Assembly (NCBI GenBank): GCA_958412345.1
Contig: CATYSO010000012.1
Coordinates: 3,301 to 67,300, forward strand
From: an uncultured Collinsella sp.
GTDB taxonomy: Bacteria; Actinomycetota; Coriobacteriia; Coriobacteriales; Coriobacteriaceae
DNA: 64,000 bases
Direction: 5' to 3'
In this document: positions 8,528-17,531 of the stretch, piece after piece
How the letters are laid out: every line of letters starts with the position of its first letter
Numbering within the stretch: position 1 is the stretch's first letter
Position numbers and translations under genes: made by a program
Notes under the pieces: generated by a model
What the model saw: only the letters and a program-made list of their open reading frames with translations
Told to the model about the DNA's origin: nothing
Database searches by the model: none

Positions 8528-8902
8528 CTACTCGGCGACGGGAGCCTCGGCAACAGCCTCGGCCTCTGCCTTGACAGCCTTCTTGGCGCGGGACGTAGCC
8601 TGGACCTTCACGATCTTCAGCTTGGTGAGCTGCTGACGGTGACCCTTCAGACGACGATAGCGCTTACGCTTGTGGAACTTGAAGACCAGCTGCTTCTCGC
8701 CCTTGAACTGCTCAACGATCTGAGCGGTAACCTTGGCCTTGGCCAGCTTGTCGGGATCGGTGACGATCTTCTTACCATCGTTGAGGAAGATGACCGGCAG
8801 GGTGACCTTGTCGCCCTCATTGCCCTCGATCTTCTCGACGGTGATGACATCGTCGGTGGCGACCTTGTACTGCTTGCCGCCCGTGTTAACGATTGCGTAC
8901 AT
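8528..8902 (-). CDS. rplU: 50S ribosomal protein L21
   Basis: Large-subunit protein binding 23S rRNA. I start it at ATG 8902, where the family begins (MYAIVNTGGKQYKV) behind GAAGGGCAAG; the frame is open seven codons further. At 124 residues it has an alanine/glutamate-rich C-terminal tail of about 20 residues beyond the usual end. Confidence 0.97.
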   Translation of the reverse strand: MYAIVNTGGKQYKVATDDVITVEKIEGNEGDKVTLPVIFLNDGKKIVTDPDKLAKAKVTAQIVEQFKGEKQLVFKFHKRKRYRRLKGHRQQLTKLKIVKVQATSRAKKAVKAEAEAVAEAPVAE

Positions 8903-8944
8903 GTTTACTTGCCCTTCATGCATCAGTTAGTGCAACAGCCGAAT

Positions 8945-8973
8945 ATAGTAGCAGGCGAAAATACCCCCGTCAA
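8945..8973 (-). promoter_or_regulatory. Predicted sigma-A promoter of rplU-rpmA
   Basis: TTGACG (8973-8968) and TACTAT (8950-8945) are separated by exactly 17 bases on the minus strand, about 43 bases upstream of the rplU ATG. The -35 overlaps the stop codon region of the preceding DUF2344 gene. Confidence 0.6.
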
Positions 8974-9782
8974 CGAGTATGTGGAGCAAATCCACAAGTT
9001 CGCACAGGTATGGGGCTGACGAGTCGGCCCTCGTCGTCCTCGCATGCTTGATTCTGACGCTCGACATCGTAGGAGCAGATGGTCACGAGGTCTTGCATAC
9101 CGGTGGAAACAATAGGTGCATCGACGCCCGGGGTCAAGCCCTGCAACAAAACATCAGCAGCCGAAAGCAAAATTTCCGGACGCATGGAGCCCTCGTTGTC
9201 GGCATGGGTGTCGAGCATGAGCACCAAATGGTCCGGGCGCTCCCCCGCCGTGAGCTCATAGCCCACGAGCGTGTGATCCAAATCCAAGCGCTTGCTCTTT
9301 TTGCCGCGCGCGTAGTCGATGCCATGGTCCGCGCGCAGCGTGTCGATCGCACGACGCACCTCGTCGGCGCTTACGGGCGCCTCGGGATCCAAGTGCAGGT
9401 CGATGCGATACGACAGACGCGTGAGTTGCGCCGTCAACGCCGGCGTGCGCACGTCGATGTACGCCGCCTCGATGGGTGCCAGATCGGCCGGAGACGCCGC
9501 AGCCAGGCGCCCAAACGCCTCGTCGAGCGCCACGAACTCGGTCATAAACAGGTCATACCACTCGCAGGTCGACGACGTACCCACCGGTAGCGCCGAAGAG
9601 AAGCCCACGCGCATGTGCGGAGAAAAGCCCTGCGTGACGGCATAGGGAAGTCCCGCACGGCGCACAATGCGCTCAATGGTATGGATCACTTCGAGATGGC
9701 CCAGGTACTTAAGGCGATCGCGCTTGCCATAGCGAACACGAAGTCTAAAGAGCGTGGGGTTGTCGGTCAGGCGCTCACTCAT
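8970..9782 (-). CDS. DUF2344 / TIGR03936-type radical SAM partner protein
   Basis: Belongs by sequence character to the family found next to, or fused with, the TIGR03960 radical SAM protein; its reaction is unknown. Typical motifs seen: RVRYGKRDRLKYLGHLE near the N-terminus and GFSPHMRVGFSSALPVG around 55-70. Length 270. The ATG at 9782 overlaps the stop of the radical SAM gene by four bases (ATGA), so the two are translationally coupled. Family assignment is from memory of the motifs. Confidence 0.85.
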   Translation of the reverse strand: MSERLTDNPTLFRLRVRYGKRDRLKYLGHLEVIHTIERIVRRAGLPYAVTQGFSPHMRVGFSSALPVGTSSTCEWYDLFMTEFVALDEAFGRLAAASPADLAPIEAAYIDVRTPALTAQLTRLSYRIDLHLDPEAPVSADEVRRAIDTLRADHGIDYARGKKSKRLDLDHTLVGYELTAGERPDHLVLMLDTHADNEGSMRPEILLSAADVLLQGLTPGVDAPIVSTGMQDLVTICSYDVERQNQACEDDEGRLVSPIPVRTCGFAPHTR

Positions 9783-11656
9783 GCGCGATCACCCATCAAT
9801 ACATTCTTGGCGTGGAGCGTGGGGCAGATTCCGCAGCCGGTGCACGACGTGCGGGTGCAGTCGGGAGTCGTGACGCCCTCGAGCGAGCGACGGTACTCGC
9901 GCTCGAGGAAGCCGCGCGTGCAGCCGGGGCTCACGTGCTCCCACGGCAGGCGCCAGTCCAACTCGTAGGGCAGGTGCACGAGCTCATTGAGGTCGATGCC
10001 GTTTTTGGCAGCAGCCTCCTTCCAGTTATCGAGCGAGAAATGCTCTACCCAGGCGTCAAAGCGAGAGCCCGCGCGCCAAGCATCGATGATGACGGGCGTC
10101 ATGTCACGACCGGCGCGGGAAAGCGCGGCCTCGATGAGCGAGGTCTCGGCATCGTGGTAATGCACGCGGACGGCGCGGTTGCGAACGCTCGTGATAAGCA
10201 GCTTCTGGCGACGCTTGACGTCGTCGTAGTCGAGCTGCGGGCACCACTGGAACGGCGTGGCAGCCTTGGGGATAAAGACCGAAACCGAGATGGACACCGA
10301 GATCGAGCCGCGACGGGCCTTGGGCACCACGGAACGACCGAGCTCCAGCACGTGATCGGCCAGATTGGCGATGGCCACGATGTCCTCGTCGCGCTCGCCA
10401 GGAAGGCCCATCATAAAGTAGAGCTTCATGCGGTTCCAGCCGGCCTCGAAGGCCGCCTTGGCCGCACGGTCCAGGTCCTCCTCGGTCACGTTCTTGTTAA
10501 TGATGTCGCGCATGCGCTGGCTGCCGGCCTCGGGCGCAAACGTCAGGCCGCCCTTCTTTTCGCCGGCGACCGACTCGGCCATATCCACGCCAAACGAATC
10601 CAGGCGCTGCGACGGAATAGACACGCGAATACCCGTATCCTCCAGGCGACGGTTGAGCCTGCCGAGAACGTCGCGAATGCAGGAGTGGTCGGTCGTAGAG
10701 AGCGAGGTCAGCGACACCTCGTCATAGCCGGTCTTTTCCAGACCCTGAATCACCGACGAGACGATCTGGTCGGCCGAGCGCTCGCGCACCGGGCGATACG
10801 TCATGCCGGCCTGGCAAAAACGACAGCCGCGGGCGCAGCCACGCAGGATCTCGATAGACAGGCGGTCGTGAACCAGCTGCGCATAGGGCACGCACGACTG
10901 CGACAGCGGATTCGTGGCACCAAAGTCCTCGACCACGCGCTTGTAGACCACGGTCGGCGCATCCTTGCCCTCACGCGGCACGGTGTAGCCATGCGGCGAG
11001 CAGGGCTCGTCGTGACGAACCTCATAGAGCGACGGCACGTAGTTGCCGGCAATGGATGCAAGCTGCTCAACAATCTGCTCGCGCGGAACTCCTTCGTCGC
11101 GCAGGCGGCGATGCAGCTGGCAGGTCTCGAGCAGCGATTCCTCGCCCTCGCCGATGAGGATGGCATCGAAGAAGGCCGCGTACGGCTCGGGGTTGTACAC
11201 CGAGGGACCGCCGGCGATGATGATGGGGTCGTCTTCACCTCGGTCGGCCGCTAACAGCGGAATGCCAGCGAGATCGAGTGCCTCGAGGAAGTTCGTCACC
11301 GCCATCTCGTGCGGCACATGCAGACCGACGATATCAAACGAAGCGACGGGGGCAGCACCTTCGAGCGACAGAAGCGGAATACCCGCCTCGCGCATGGCGT
11401 CACCCATATCGGGCCACGGCACATAGCCACGCTCGCAGGAGATGCCCTCGGCCTGGTTAAGGATGTTGTAGAGGATGGCGATACCCTGGTTGGGCAGACC
11501 GACCTCGTACACATCCGGGTAGATCAGGCAGCAACGGTAGTCGGCATCGGCCTTTGAAAGCGTGCCCCACTCGTGATCGATATAGCGACTCGGCTTTTCG
11601 ACCTTGGCGAGCAGCGGCTCAATTAAATGAAAACAGTCTTGATACGGAACGCGCAA
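9779..11656 (-). CDS. TIGR03960-type B12-binding/radical SAM protein, function unknown
   Basis: 625-residue protein with a cobalamin-binding-like N-terminal half (YPDVYEVGLPNQGIAILY, later IIIAGGPSVYNPEPYA) and a radical SAM core whose cluster motif CARGCRFC lies near residue 274. A C-terminal cysteine group (CTRTSCTGCGIC) follows. Substrate and product are not known. The TTG at 11656 follows AGGGG with seven-base spacing and the family N-terminus begins here. It is coupled to the DUF2344 gene and placed directly upstream of rplU-rpmA. Confidence 0.87.
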   Translation of the reverse strand: MRVPYQDCFHLIEPLLAKVEKPSRYIDHEWGTLSKADADYRCCLIYPDVYEVGLPNQGIAILYNILNQAEGISCERGYVPWPDMGDAMREAGIPLLSLEGAAPVASFDIVGLHVPHEMAVTNFLEALDLAGIPLLAADRGEDDPIIIAGGPSVYNPEPYAAFFDAILIGEGEESLLETCQLHRRLRDEGVPREQIVEQLASIAGNYVPSLYEVRHDEPCSPHGYTVPREGKDAPTVVYKRVVEDFGATNPLSQSCVPYAQLVHDRLSIEILRGCARGCRFCQAGMTYRPVRERSADQIVSSVIQGLEKTGYDEVSLTSLSTTDHSCIRDVLGRLNRRLEDTGIRVSIPSQRLDSFGVDMAESVAGEKKGGLTFAPEAGSQRMRDIINKNVTEEDLDRAAKAAFEAGWNRMKLYFMMGLPGERDEDIVAIANLADHVLELGRSVVPKARRGSISVSISVSVFIPKAATPFQWCPQLDYDDVKRRQKLLITSVRNRAVRVHYHDAETSLIEAALSRAGRDMTPVIIDAWRAGSRFDAWVEHFSLDNWKEAAAKNGIDLNELVHLPYELDWRLPWEHVSPGCTRGFLEREYRRSLEGVTTPDCTRTSCTGCGICPTLHAKNVLMGDRA

Positions 11657-11666
11657 CGGAAAACCC

Positions 11667-12596
11667 CTAAGCAGCGAGATCGGATGCGTCCTCGTAGGAC
11701 GCCATAGGACGGGTAGCGCCCGCGACCGTGGTCACCAGATCGCGAACGCGGGAGAACGTAGCAGTGACCACCTCGTTGGCACGGCTGTAGTCAACATCGC
11801 GCTCGTAGAGCGAAACGAGCGCACGGCCCATGCCATAGGTGCCCGCGGCAGCAGTAAGCGCCTTGACGGCAAACCCAATATGCGGCGTCTGCTTGACGAG
11901 CGCGCGGGTGACCGCGCGGATCACAAGACCGCCGGCAAGCACGCCCGCGACCTCGTAGCCGCGCTCAGGCTTAATGCCGCGTCCAAAGACGGCAGCGAGC
12001 TCAAAGAGCATGCCCACCTGCGCCAACGCCATAACGGGATAATCGGCGCCCGGCAAAAACACCAGCGCACCGGTCGCCATATTGGTGAGCGCGCACGAGG
12101 TGATGATACGATTGGCCGCCGCGATGCGCATGAAGGCAAAGTTCGCCGCAAAAGCAGTTTCCTTGTCGGTGCGATCGAGAATCCAGCGGGCAAGCGTCTC
12201 GAGCAGATACGTTTTATCGGTCGCAGCCACCACGCCGAGCATGGGCGTGGACTCCTCGATAAACGGCACCTCCACAGCAGACTCAGCAAGCACGCACACG
12301 GGCGCGCCGGCGATCACGAGCTCCTGCACGGCACTCTCCAAGCGGTCGGAACCACACGAAAGTACCAGTACCACATCGGTATCGGTCTTTGGAGCAATTC
12401 GCTCCTCCCCCAGACGCTCGACGCGCACAATGCCCGACGTCGTCTGCGGCACAAAGGCATCGCGGACCGTCTCGACCAAAAAGCGCGAGGCAGACGAATC
12501 CAAGTACACCGAGACGCGCACCGGCGTATCGGAATCCTTCTTAACGGACGCGCCCATCTTAAAAGCGCGGGTCAGCTTATCTACGGGAATTTTCAT
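11667..12596 (-). CDS. DUF697-like membrane-associated hypothetical protein
   Basis: 309 residues, not firmly assigned. The first ~140 residues look like a soluble alpha/beta domain of strands and helices (TDVVLVLSCGSDRL, GAPVCVLAESAVEVP). The second half has small-residue-rich hydrophobic segments (NMATGALVFLPGADYPVMAL, VAGVLAGGLVIRAVTRAL) resembling the DUF697 domain of YcjF-like and GTPase-linked proteins. No P-loop is seen. ATG at 12596 follows GGAGGGG. It lies 18 bases downstream of rodA, so it may act at the envelope, but that is inference. Confidence 0.6.
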   Translation of the reverse strand: MKIPVDKLTRAFKMGASVKKDSDTPVRVSVYLDSSASRFLVETVRDAFVPQTTSGIVRVERLGEERIAPKTDTDVVLVLSCGSDRLESAVQELVIAGAPVCVLAESAVEVPFIEESTPMLGVVAATDKTYLLETLARWILDRTDKETAFAANFAFMRIAAANRIITSCALTNMATGALVFLPGADYPVMALAQVGMLFELAAVFGRGIKPERGYEVAGVLAGGLVIRAVTRALVKQTPHIGFAVKALTAAAGTYGMGRALVSLYERDVDYSRANEVVTATFSRVRDLVTTVAGATRPMASYEDASDLAA

Positions 12597-12614
12597 AGCA
12601 AACCCCTCCAGCGG

Positions 12615-13841
12615 TTACGCGGCGCCCGAACGATGCCGCCATATGGATTGTACGATACCCACCGTCAGCAGTTGAATCATCATCGAAGACGAACCGAAGC
12701 TAATAAACGGTAGCGGAATACCGGTAATCGGCATCATGCCGATGCACATGCCGATGTTTTCGAAGGTCTGAAACGCCCACATGCCAACGATGCCCACACA
12801 CGAAAGACGCAAGAACAGCGACTCACACTTAAAGGCGACGCGAATCGTCGAAAAGATCAGCAGCACGTAGAGGCACAGGAGCAAAAAGGAACCGCAAAAG
12901 CCAAAGGTCTCGGACAGGAAGGCGAAGACGAAGTCGGTGTGGAACTCAGGCAGAAAGCCGCCGGCCGACTGCGTCGCATGGCCCAAGCCCTTACCAAAGA
13001 AGCCGCCCGAGCCAACGGCGATAAGCGACTGCTGCAGGTTGTAGGCGTCGTCCGAATCGGCATTATCGGGGTCGATAAAGACCGTCAAGCGATTCATCTG
13101 GTACTGCTTGATGAGCACGTCGTGGCCGAGCAGCGAATCGAAGACCGAGTCGAGCGCCAGGACGAGGGCCACCAAGCCCACGAGCAGGGCCAAGGTCGAC
13201 AGCACCCATTCGCGGCGTGCGCCGCTCATGCAGATGACGATGGCACCCGAGACCAGCACGACCAGGCCCGAGCCCAGGTCGCCCATGGCGACGACGGCCA
13301 AAAACGGGATGGACAGCATACCGCAGAGCTTGACGTAGTCGCGAACGGTATCGATGCGGCCGTTGTATTGCGAGCCAAGCGTGGCGATAAAGAAGATGGT
13401 GATAAGCTTGGCAAGCTCAACGGGCTGGAATGTCAAGCCGATACCGGGAATCTTGATCCAGCCCGTCATACCTAGGCCGCCCGTATAGGACAGACCAGGA
13501 ATCTTGGGCGAGAAGATCACGATCAGGTCGATGACGAGCAACGCCGTCGAGAAGTTGGAGATGCCGCGCAGGTCGGTACGCCACACCAGCACCGCCAGCA
13601 CCGCCCCGATACCAATTCCTAGCAGGTGGCGCGAGAACGAGGCATCGGCCTTAAACTGCGAGGCCGACCAGATAATGATGGCACCGTAGGCGACGAGCGC
13701 CACTGTAGCCACGAGCACACCGATATGCACCTTTTGGCGAAACGTGCCGCGCGAGGCCGAAAGCTGCTTGTTGACGCGGTCCAGGCTGCTGCGGGAGCCG
13801 GTCTTGGTTGAGCGGAACAGATCCGCCGGCGAAAAATCCAT
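12615..13841 (-). CDS. rodA: Peptidoglycan glycosyltransferase RodA (SEDS family)
   Basis: Polymerises lipid II during cell elongation with its partner PBP2. The 408-residue polytopic protein has about ten membrane segments and ends with the SEDS signature FISFGSSSMMIQLLTVGIV; QPVELAK and the GHATQSAGGFLPEFHTDFVF loop are also typical. A ~35-residue charged cytoplasmic N-terminus precedes the first segment. The good site AGGAGGTTGCG precedes ATG 13841. It follows the PBP2 gene directly, supporting RodA rather than FtsW. Confidence 0.93.
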   Translation of the reverse strand: MDFSPADLFRSTKTGSRSSLDRVNKQLSASRGTFRQKVHIGVLVATVALVAYGAIIIWSASQFKADASFSRHLLGIGIGAVLAVLVWRTDLRGISNFSTALLVIDLIVIFSPKIPGLSYTGGLGMTGWIKIPGIGLTFQPVELAKLITIFFIATLGSQYNGRIDTVRDYVKLCGMLSIPFLAVVAMGDLGSGLVVLVSGAIVICMSGARREWVLSTLALLVGLVALVLALDSVFDSLLGHDVLIKQYQMNRLTVFIDPDNADSDDAYNLQQSLIAVGSGGFFGKGLGHATQSAGGFLPEFHTDFVFAFLSETFGFCGSFLLLCLYVLLIFSTIRVAFKCESLFLRLSCVGIVGMWAFQTFENIGMCIGMMPITGIPLPFISFGSSSMMIQLLTVGIVQSIWRHRSGAA

Positions 13842-13850
13842 CGCAACCTC

Positions 13851-15920
13851 CTATCGAACCGAAGAATCGCCCGAAGCCGAAGAGGTATCGGGCTCGTCAT
13901 AAATCACGCCGAGCACGTCACGCACGACATGCATTGCGGTATCAGAGCCACCGCCGCCCTGCTCCAGGACAGTAGCGATGACATACTTGGGGTCATCGGC
14001 CGGTGCATAGGCGCAGAACCACGCGTATTCGTCCTCGCCGCTTTTCTCTCCCGTGCCCGACTTGCCGTATACCTGCGGCGTCAGGGTGCCAAAGTGAGCC
14101 GCCAGGGACGTCGATGCCGTGTAAATCACGTCGTGCATGCCGTTGCGAACAAGAGCCAAATCCGAATCGCTGTTGATCTTGGCCTCCAGGCGCTTCTTCT
14201 TGCCCTTGCCGTTGTACTTATAGGCATCGCCGTCGCCATCGCGCGACACGGCAGACAAAAACACGTGAGGCACGTACTGTTTGCCGCCGTTGGCAAGACC
14301 CATATAGGCGCACGCCATCTGCAGGGGCGTCACCAGGATGTCGCCCTGGCCGATGACAATGTTGGTCATATCACCGGCGTTCCATTTGCGGTCCTCGGCA
14401 GAGGCGTCGGTGAAGTACGACTCTTTCCACTCGGCATCGGGAATACGGCCCGCGCCCTCACTCGGCAGATCGATACCGCAGGTCTTGCCTAGGCCCCAGC
14501 GACGAAAGACCTCCTGCAGGCCCTCGGAATGTTGCTCGTCATAAAAGAACGCCTTGCCCATGTCGTAGAAGACGGGGTCGCACGAGTTGGCGATACCCGA
14601 CTGCAGCGTCATGGTGCCGTGGCCAGACGTCAGCCAGCAGCGCTTGCCCCAAGCCTTGCCCAAGCCCGTCCAATAGCCCGTGCAGTTGGTTGTCTGCGTT
14701 GAAGTGTAGGTTCCAAACTCAAGACCGGCCAGTGCCGAGAGCGGCTTGATGGTCGAGGCCGACATGTACTGTCCGCTAATGGCGCGGTTGAGCAGCGGGT
14801 GCGAACCCTTGTCATCATTGAGCTCGGTCCACACGTCATTTGAGACGCCGCCGATAAAGACGGACGGATCGAACTTGGGCTCGCTCGCCATGCCCAGAAT
14901 CTCGCCATTGTTGGGATCGAGACACACCACAGCGCCGTTGCCGGCATTGCTGTAGCCAGTGGTCTTGGCAAGCTCGATGGCGCTCGCCAGCGCCGTCTCG
15001 CAGGCCTGTTGGATCTTAAGATCGAGCGTAAGCTTAATGTCGGAGCCGGCCTTCGCGGGCACGGCGCCGGCCTGACCGGTCACATTGCCCGAGGCATCGA
15101 CCTTGACGGTCTGCTCGCCACGAATACCCTGCAGCAGGTTTTCGTAGTAGCTCTCAACGCCCGCTTGGCCCACGATATCGCCCGACTGGTACGTAATCCG
15201 GCCAGCAGAAGCATCATCATCGCCAGAGGATTTCTTATTCTGGGCCTCGAGCTGCTCGGAAGTAATGGTGCCGGTATAGCCCAAGATATGGCATGCCGTC
15301 TCGCCGTAGGGATACTGGCGCTCGGTGCGCTCGGCAATTTTGACGCCCGGGAACTCGCCGGCGTGCTCCTGAATATAGGCAACCGTGGAGCGACGGACGT
15401 CCGTCGCGATGGTGTGCAGGCTCTGGGCGCCCTCGGAATTGTCCTGAATGTTGCGCAGAACCGCCACGTAAGGCATTCCGAGCACGTTGGCAAGATGACG
15501 AACCAGAACCTCATCCTCGGCAAGGTCGCGGTAGGCCACGACGGCAAGCGAGGGACGGTTTTGGACAAGCGCCACGCCATTGCGGTCGAGGATGCGGCCG
15601 CGCACAGCGGGTGTGGTAACGGTGCGAGTCTGATTGCTATTAGCCTGCTTCTCGTAATAGTCCGACGAGACCATCTGCATGCCCCACAGCTTGACGGCAA
15701 GCGCCGCGAACATCGCGCCCACGCCGGTGGTGAGAATGGAGAAGCGGCCCTTAAAGGCGGTCGCCGCGGTATTGCCCTCGCCCTCGGTGGCGCGCGGGGC
15801 CGTTCCATGCTGCGTATCGTAGGTAAAACGGGAATCGCCGCGACGCATGATGACCAGCGCGACCACGATGGCCACAACCAGCACGATACCGGCGATGATA
15901 ACCGTCATCTGGGAAGACAT
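13851..15920 (-). CDS. mrdA: Penicillin-binding protein 2 (elongation transpeptidase)
   Basis: Class B PBP that cross-links peptidoglycan for the elongasome. Order of parts: N-terminal membrane segment (about 5-25) followed by a second hydrophobic segment (about 62-80), dimerisation/pedestal domain, and transpeptidase domain. Active-site motifs are SxxK at Ser389-Thr-Ile-Lys392, SCD in the SxN position (IANSCDPVF) and KSGTGE as the KTG box. Length 689. Two hydrophobic N-terminal stretches about 35 residues apart are unusual for a class B PBP. ATG at 15920 follows GGAGG. Confidence 0.95.
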   Translation of the reverse strand: MSSQMTVIIAGIVLVVAIVVALVIMRRGDSRFTYDTQHGTAPRATEGEGNTAATAFKGRFSILTTGVGAMFAALAVKLWGMQMVSSDYYEKQANSNQTRTVTTPAVRGRILDRNGVALVQNRPSLAVVAYRDLAEDEVLVRHLANVLGMPYVAVLRNIQDNSEGAQSLHTIATDVRRSTVAYIQEHAGEFPGVKIAERTERQYPYGETACHILGYTGTITSEQLEAQNKKSSGDDDASAGRITYQSGDIVGQAGVESYYENLLQGIRGEQTVKVDASGNVTGQAGAVPAKAGSDIKLTLDLKIQQACETALASAIELAKTTGYSNAGNGAVVCLDPNNGEILGMASEPKFDPSVFIGGVSNDVWTELNDDKGSHPLLNRAISGQYMSASTIKPLSALAGLEFGTYTSTQTTNCTGYWTGLGKAWGKRCWLTSGHGTMTLQSGIANSCDPVFYDMGKAFFYDEQHSEGLQEVFRRWGLGKTCGIDLPSEGAGRIPDAEWKESYFTDASAEDRKWNAGDMTNIVIGQGDILVTPLQMACAYMGLANGGKQYVPHVFLSAVSRDGDGDAYKYNGKGKKKRLEAKINSDSDLALVRNGMHDVIYTASTSLAAHFGTLTPQVYGKSGTGEKSGEDEYAWFCAYAPADDPKYVIATVLEQGGGGSDTAMHVVRDVLGVIYDEPDTSSASGDSSVR

Positions 15921-15933
15921 CTACGGGCCTCCC

Positions 15934-16506
15934 CTATTTGAGTTTGCGGGTCTTGGGCTTAAAGCGCATACCCGTCTGGCGTCCGCCACGTGCGGAGAAT
16001 CCATAGCCGGACTGCGGCACGACGCCGGACATCAAAAACGGAATGGCAACCAGACCCGTCAGGATCGAAGACGGCAGCGCATGGCCAAAGATCGCCACGA
16101 CAAAGCTCGTCTCCAAACCCATAAACAGCAAGATGATGCTGTAGATCACATTAATGACGAGCGCAAAGGCGCCCACAGTGATGCCGCGCGCACTCGGGGT
16201 ACCGCCGGTCTGACCGGCAGCACTGTGCACCAGGGCAAAAGAACCCACGGTCAGCAGGAGCGACATAACTCCCACCGGCACGGCAGCGGACAGGTCATAA
16301 AACAAGCCGCTGCAAAAACCGCACACGACGGCACGGGTCGGGTCGCCCGAGAACACGCTTAAGCACACCAGGATAATCATGAAGTTGACACGACCGCCCG
16401 CAATGGAGATCTGCGGTGCCAGGCCTGCCTGCAGCAGCACGCACACGATGGCGGCGATTACAAACGTGCGGGAGCTCATCCCCTGCTCGTGTAGATCCAT
16501 GGACAT
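15934..16506 (-). CDS. mreD: Rod shape-determining protein MreD
   Basis: Small polytopic membrane component of the elongasome. Its 190 residues contain about five hydrophobic segments and a basic, glycine-rich C-terminus. Sequence conservation in MreD is low, so the call rests on size, topology and position between mreC and PBP2. ATG at 16506 follows AGGGGGC; it starts 5 bases after mreC. Confidence 0.88.
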   Translation of the reverse strand: MSMDLHEQGMSSRTFVIAAIVCVLLQAGLAPQISIAGGRVNFMIILVCLSVFSGDPTRAVVCGFCSGLFYDLSAAVPVGVMSLLLTVGSFALVHSAAGQTGGTPSARGITVGAFALVINVIYSIILLFMGLETSFVVAIFGHALPSSILTGLVAIPFLMSGVVPQSGYGFSARGGRQTGMRFKPKTRKLK

Positions 16507-16511
16507 GCCCC

Positions 16512-17510
16512 CTATTCGCTCGAGCCAGAATCGGTCGTCTCAGACGTGTCGGAACTGTCATCCGAGCTCTCGTCCTTCGTCTTGGTCGCAGCATCGCGCG
16601 ACGTTCCCTGCGGCGTGCTATTAGCCGTGCTCACGTCCTCATCCGAGGCCGACTGTTCGTCGGTCAGCGAGGTGATGACCAGCACTTCCTCGTTGTTCTC
16701 GGCCGTCGTCTGGGCGCGCACCACAATGGTGTAGTACACGTCGTTTGCCGATTTCTCAACCGAAGAGACGGTGCCGAGCGGAAGGCCCTTGGGGAACACA
16801 CCGCCAATGCCCGAGGTCACGATGATGTCGCCAACCTTAACGTCGGAGTCAACGCTCACGTACTCAAGACGTAGCGTGCCGTCAGCCTGACCCTGCAGCA
16901 TGCCCTGGGCGCGCGTGTCCTGCACCATGGCGGACACGCCCGAGTTCTCATCGCCGATCAGGCGCACGGTGGACGTCTTGGCCGAGACCTCGATAATCTG
17001 GCCTATGACACCGGCAGAACTCGTCACGGGCATGTTGATGGTAAGCCCGTCGGCAGAACCCTTATCGATGGTAACGGTCGAGGTCCAGGCATCGCCCGAA
17101 GCGCCGACGATACGAGCTGCAGTGGACTTGAGGTTGTAGGTCGACTGCAGACCGACCAGACCCTCCAGTCGCTCGGCGGTCTTTTGAGCCTCGGAGAGCT
17201 CGGCGACCTTAGAGGTAAGTTCCTCGTTTTGCTTCTTAAGCTCGTCAAGCGTGTCCTGCGACGCTGTAAGGTTAGAGAACACGTTACCGATCGCATTGAA
17301 GGGAGCCGCCACAGCCGAGCCCAGAAAACGCACCGGCGAGGTAATCGTCGTCACGCCCGAACGCACGGCATGAATCGGCCCCGTCTCGCCCTCGCGAATG
17401 TAAAACGTAAGCAGCAACACCGAAATCAGGCTGAAAACAATCAACGGGCGCATACCCGTTGATTGTCGCTTGGTATTCAGATTTGTGGAGAAACCCGAAG
17501 ATCGTGCCAA
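16512..17510 (-). CDS. mreC: Rod shape-determining protein MreC
   Basis: Elongasome scaffold outside the membrane: one N-terminal membrane segment (about 20-40), a coiled coil (about 78-120, DTLDELKKQNEELTSKVAEL), then the MreC beta domain (VVGASGDAWTSTVTIDKGSA, IIVTSGIGGVFPKGLPLG). The last ~60 residues are a low-complexity Ser/Thr/Asp tail beyond the folded domain. Length 332. Start is TTG at 17510 behind GGTGGA; no ATG is available near it. It follows mreB by 21 bases. Confidence 0.94.
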   Translation of the reverse strand: MARSSGFSTNLNTKRQSTGMRPLIVFSLISVLLLTFYIREGETGPIHAVRSGVTTITSPVRFLGSAVAAPFNAIGNVFSNLTASQDTLDELKKQNEELTSKVAELSEAQKTAERLEGLVGLQSTYNLKSTAARIVGASGDAWTSTVTIDKGSADGLTINMPVTSSAGVIGQIIEVSAKTSTVRLIGDENSGVSAMVQDTRAQGMLQGQADGTLRLEYVSVDSDVKVGDIIVTSGIGGVFPKGLPLGTVSSVEKSANDVYYTIVVRAQTTAENNEEVLVITSLTDEQSASDEDVSTANSTPQGTSRDAATKTKDESSDDSSDTSETTDSGSSE

Positions 17511-17531
17511 ATGGAATCCACCTTTTGGAAA

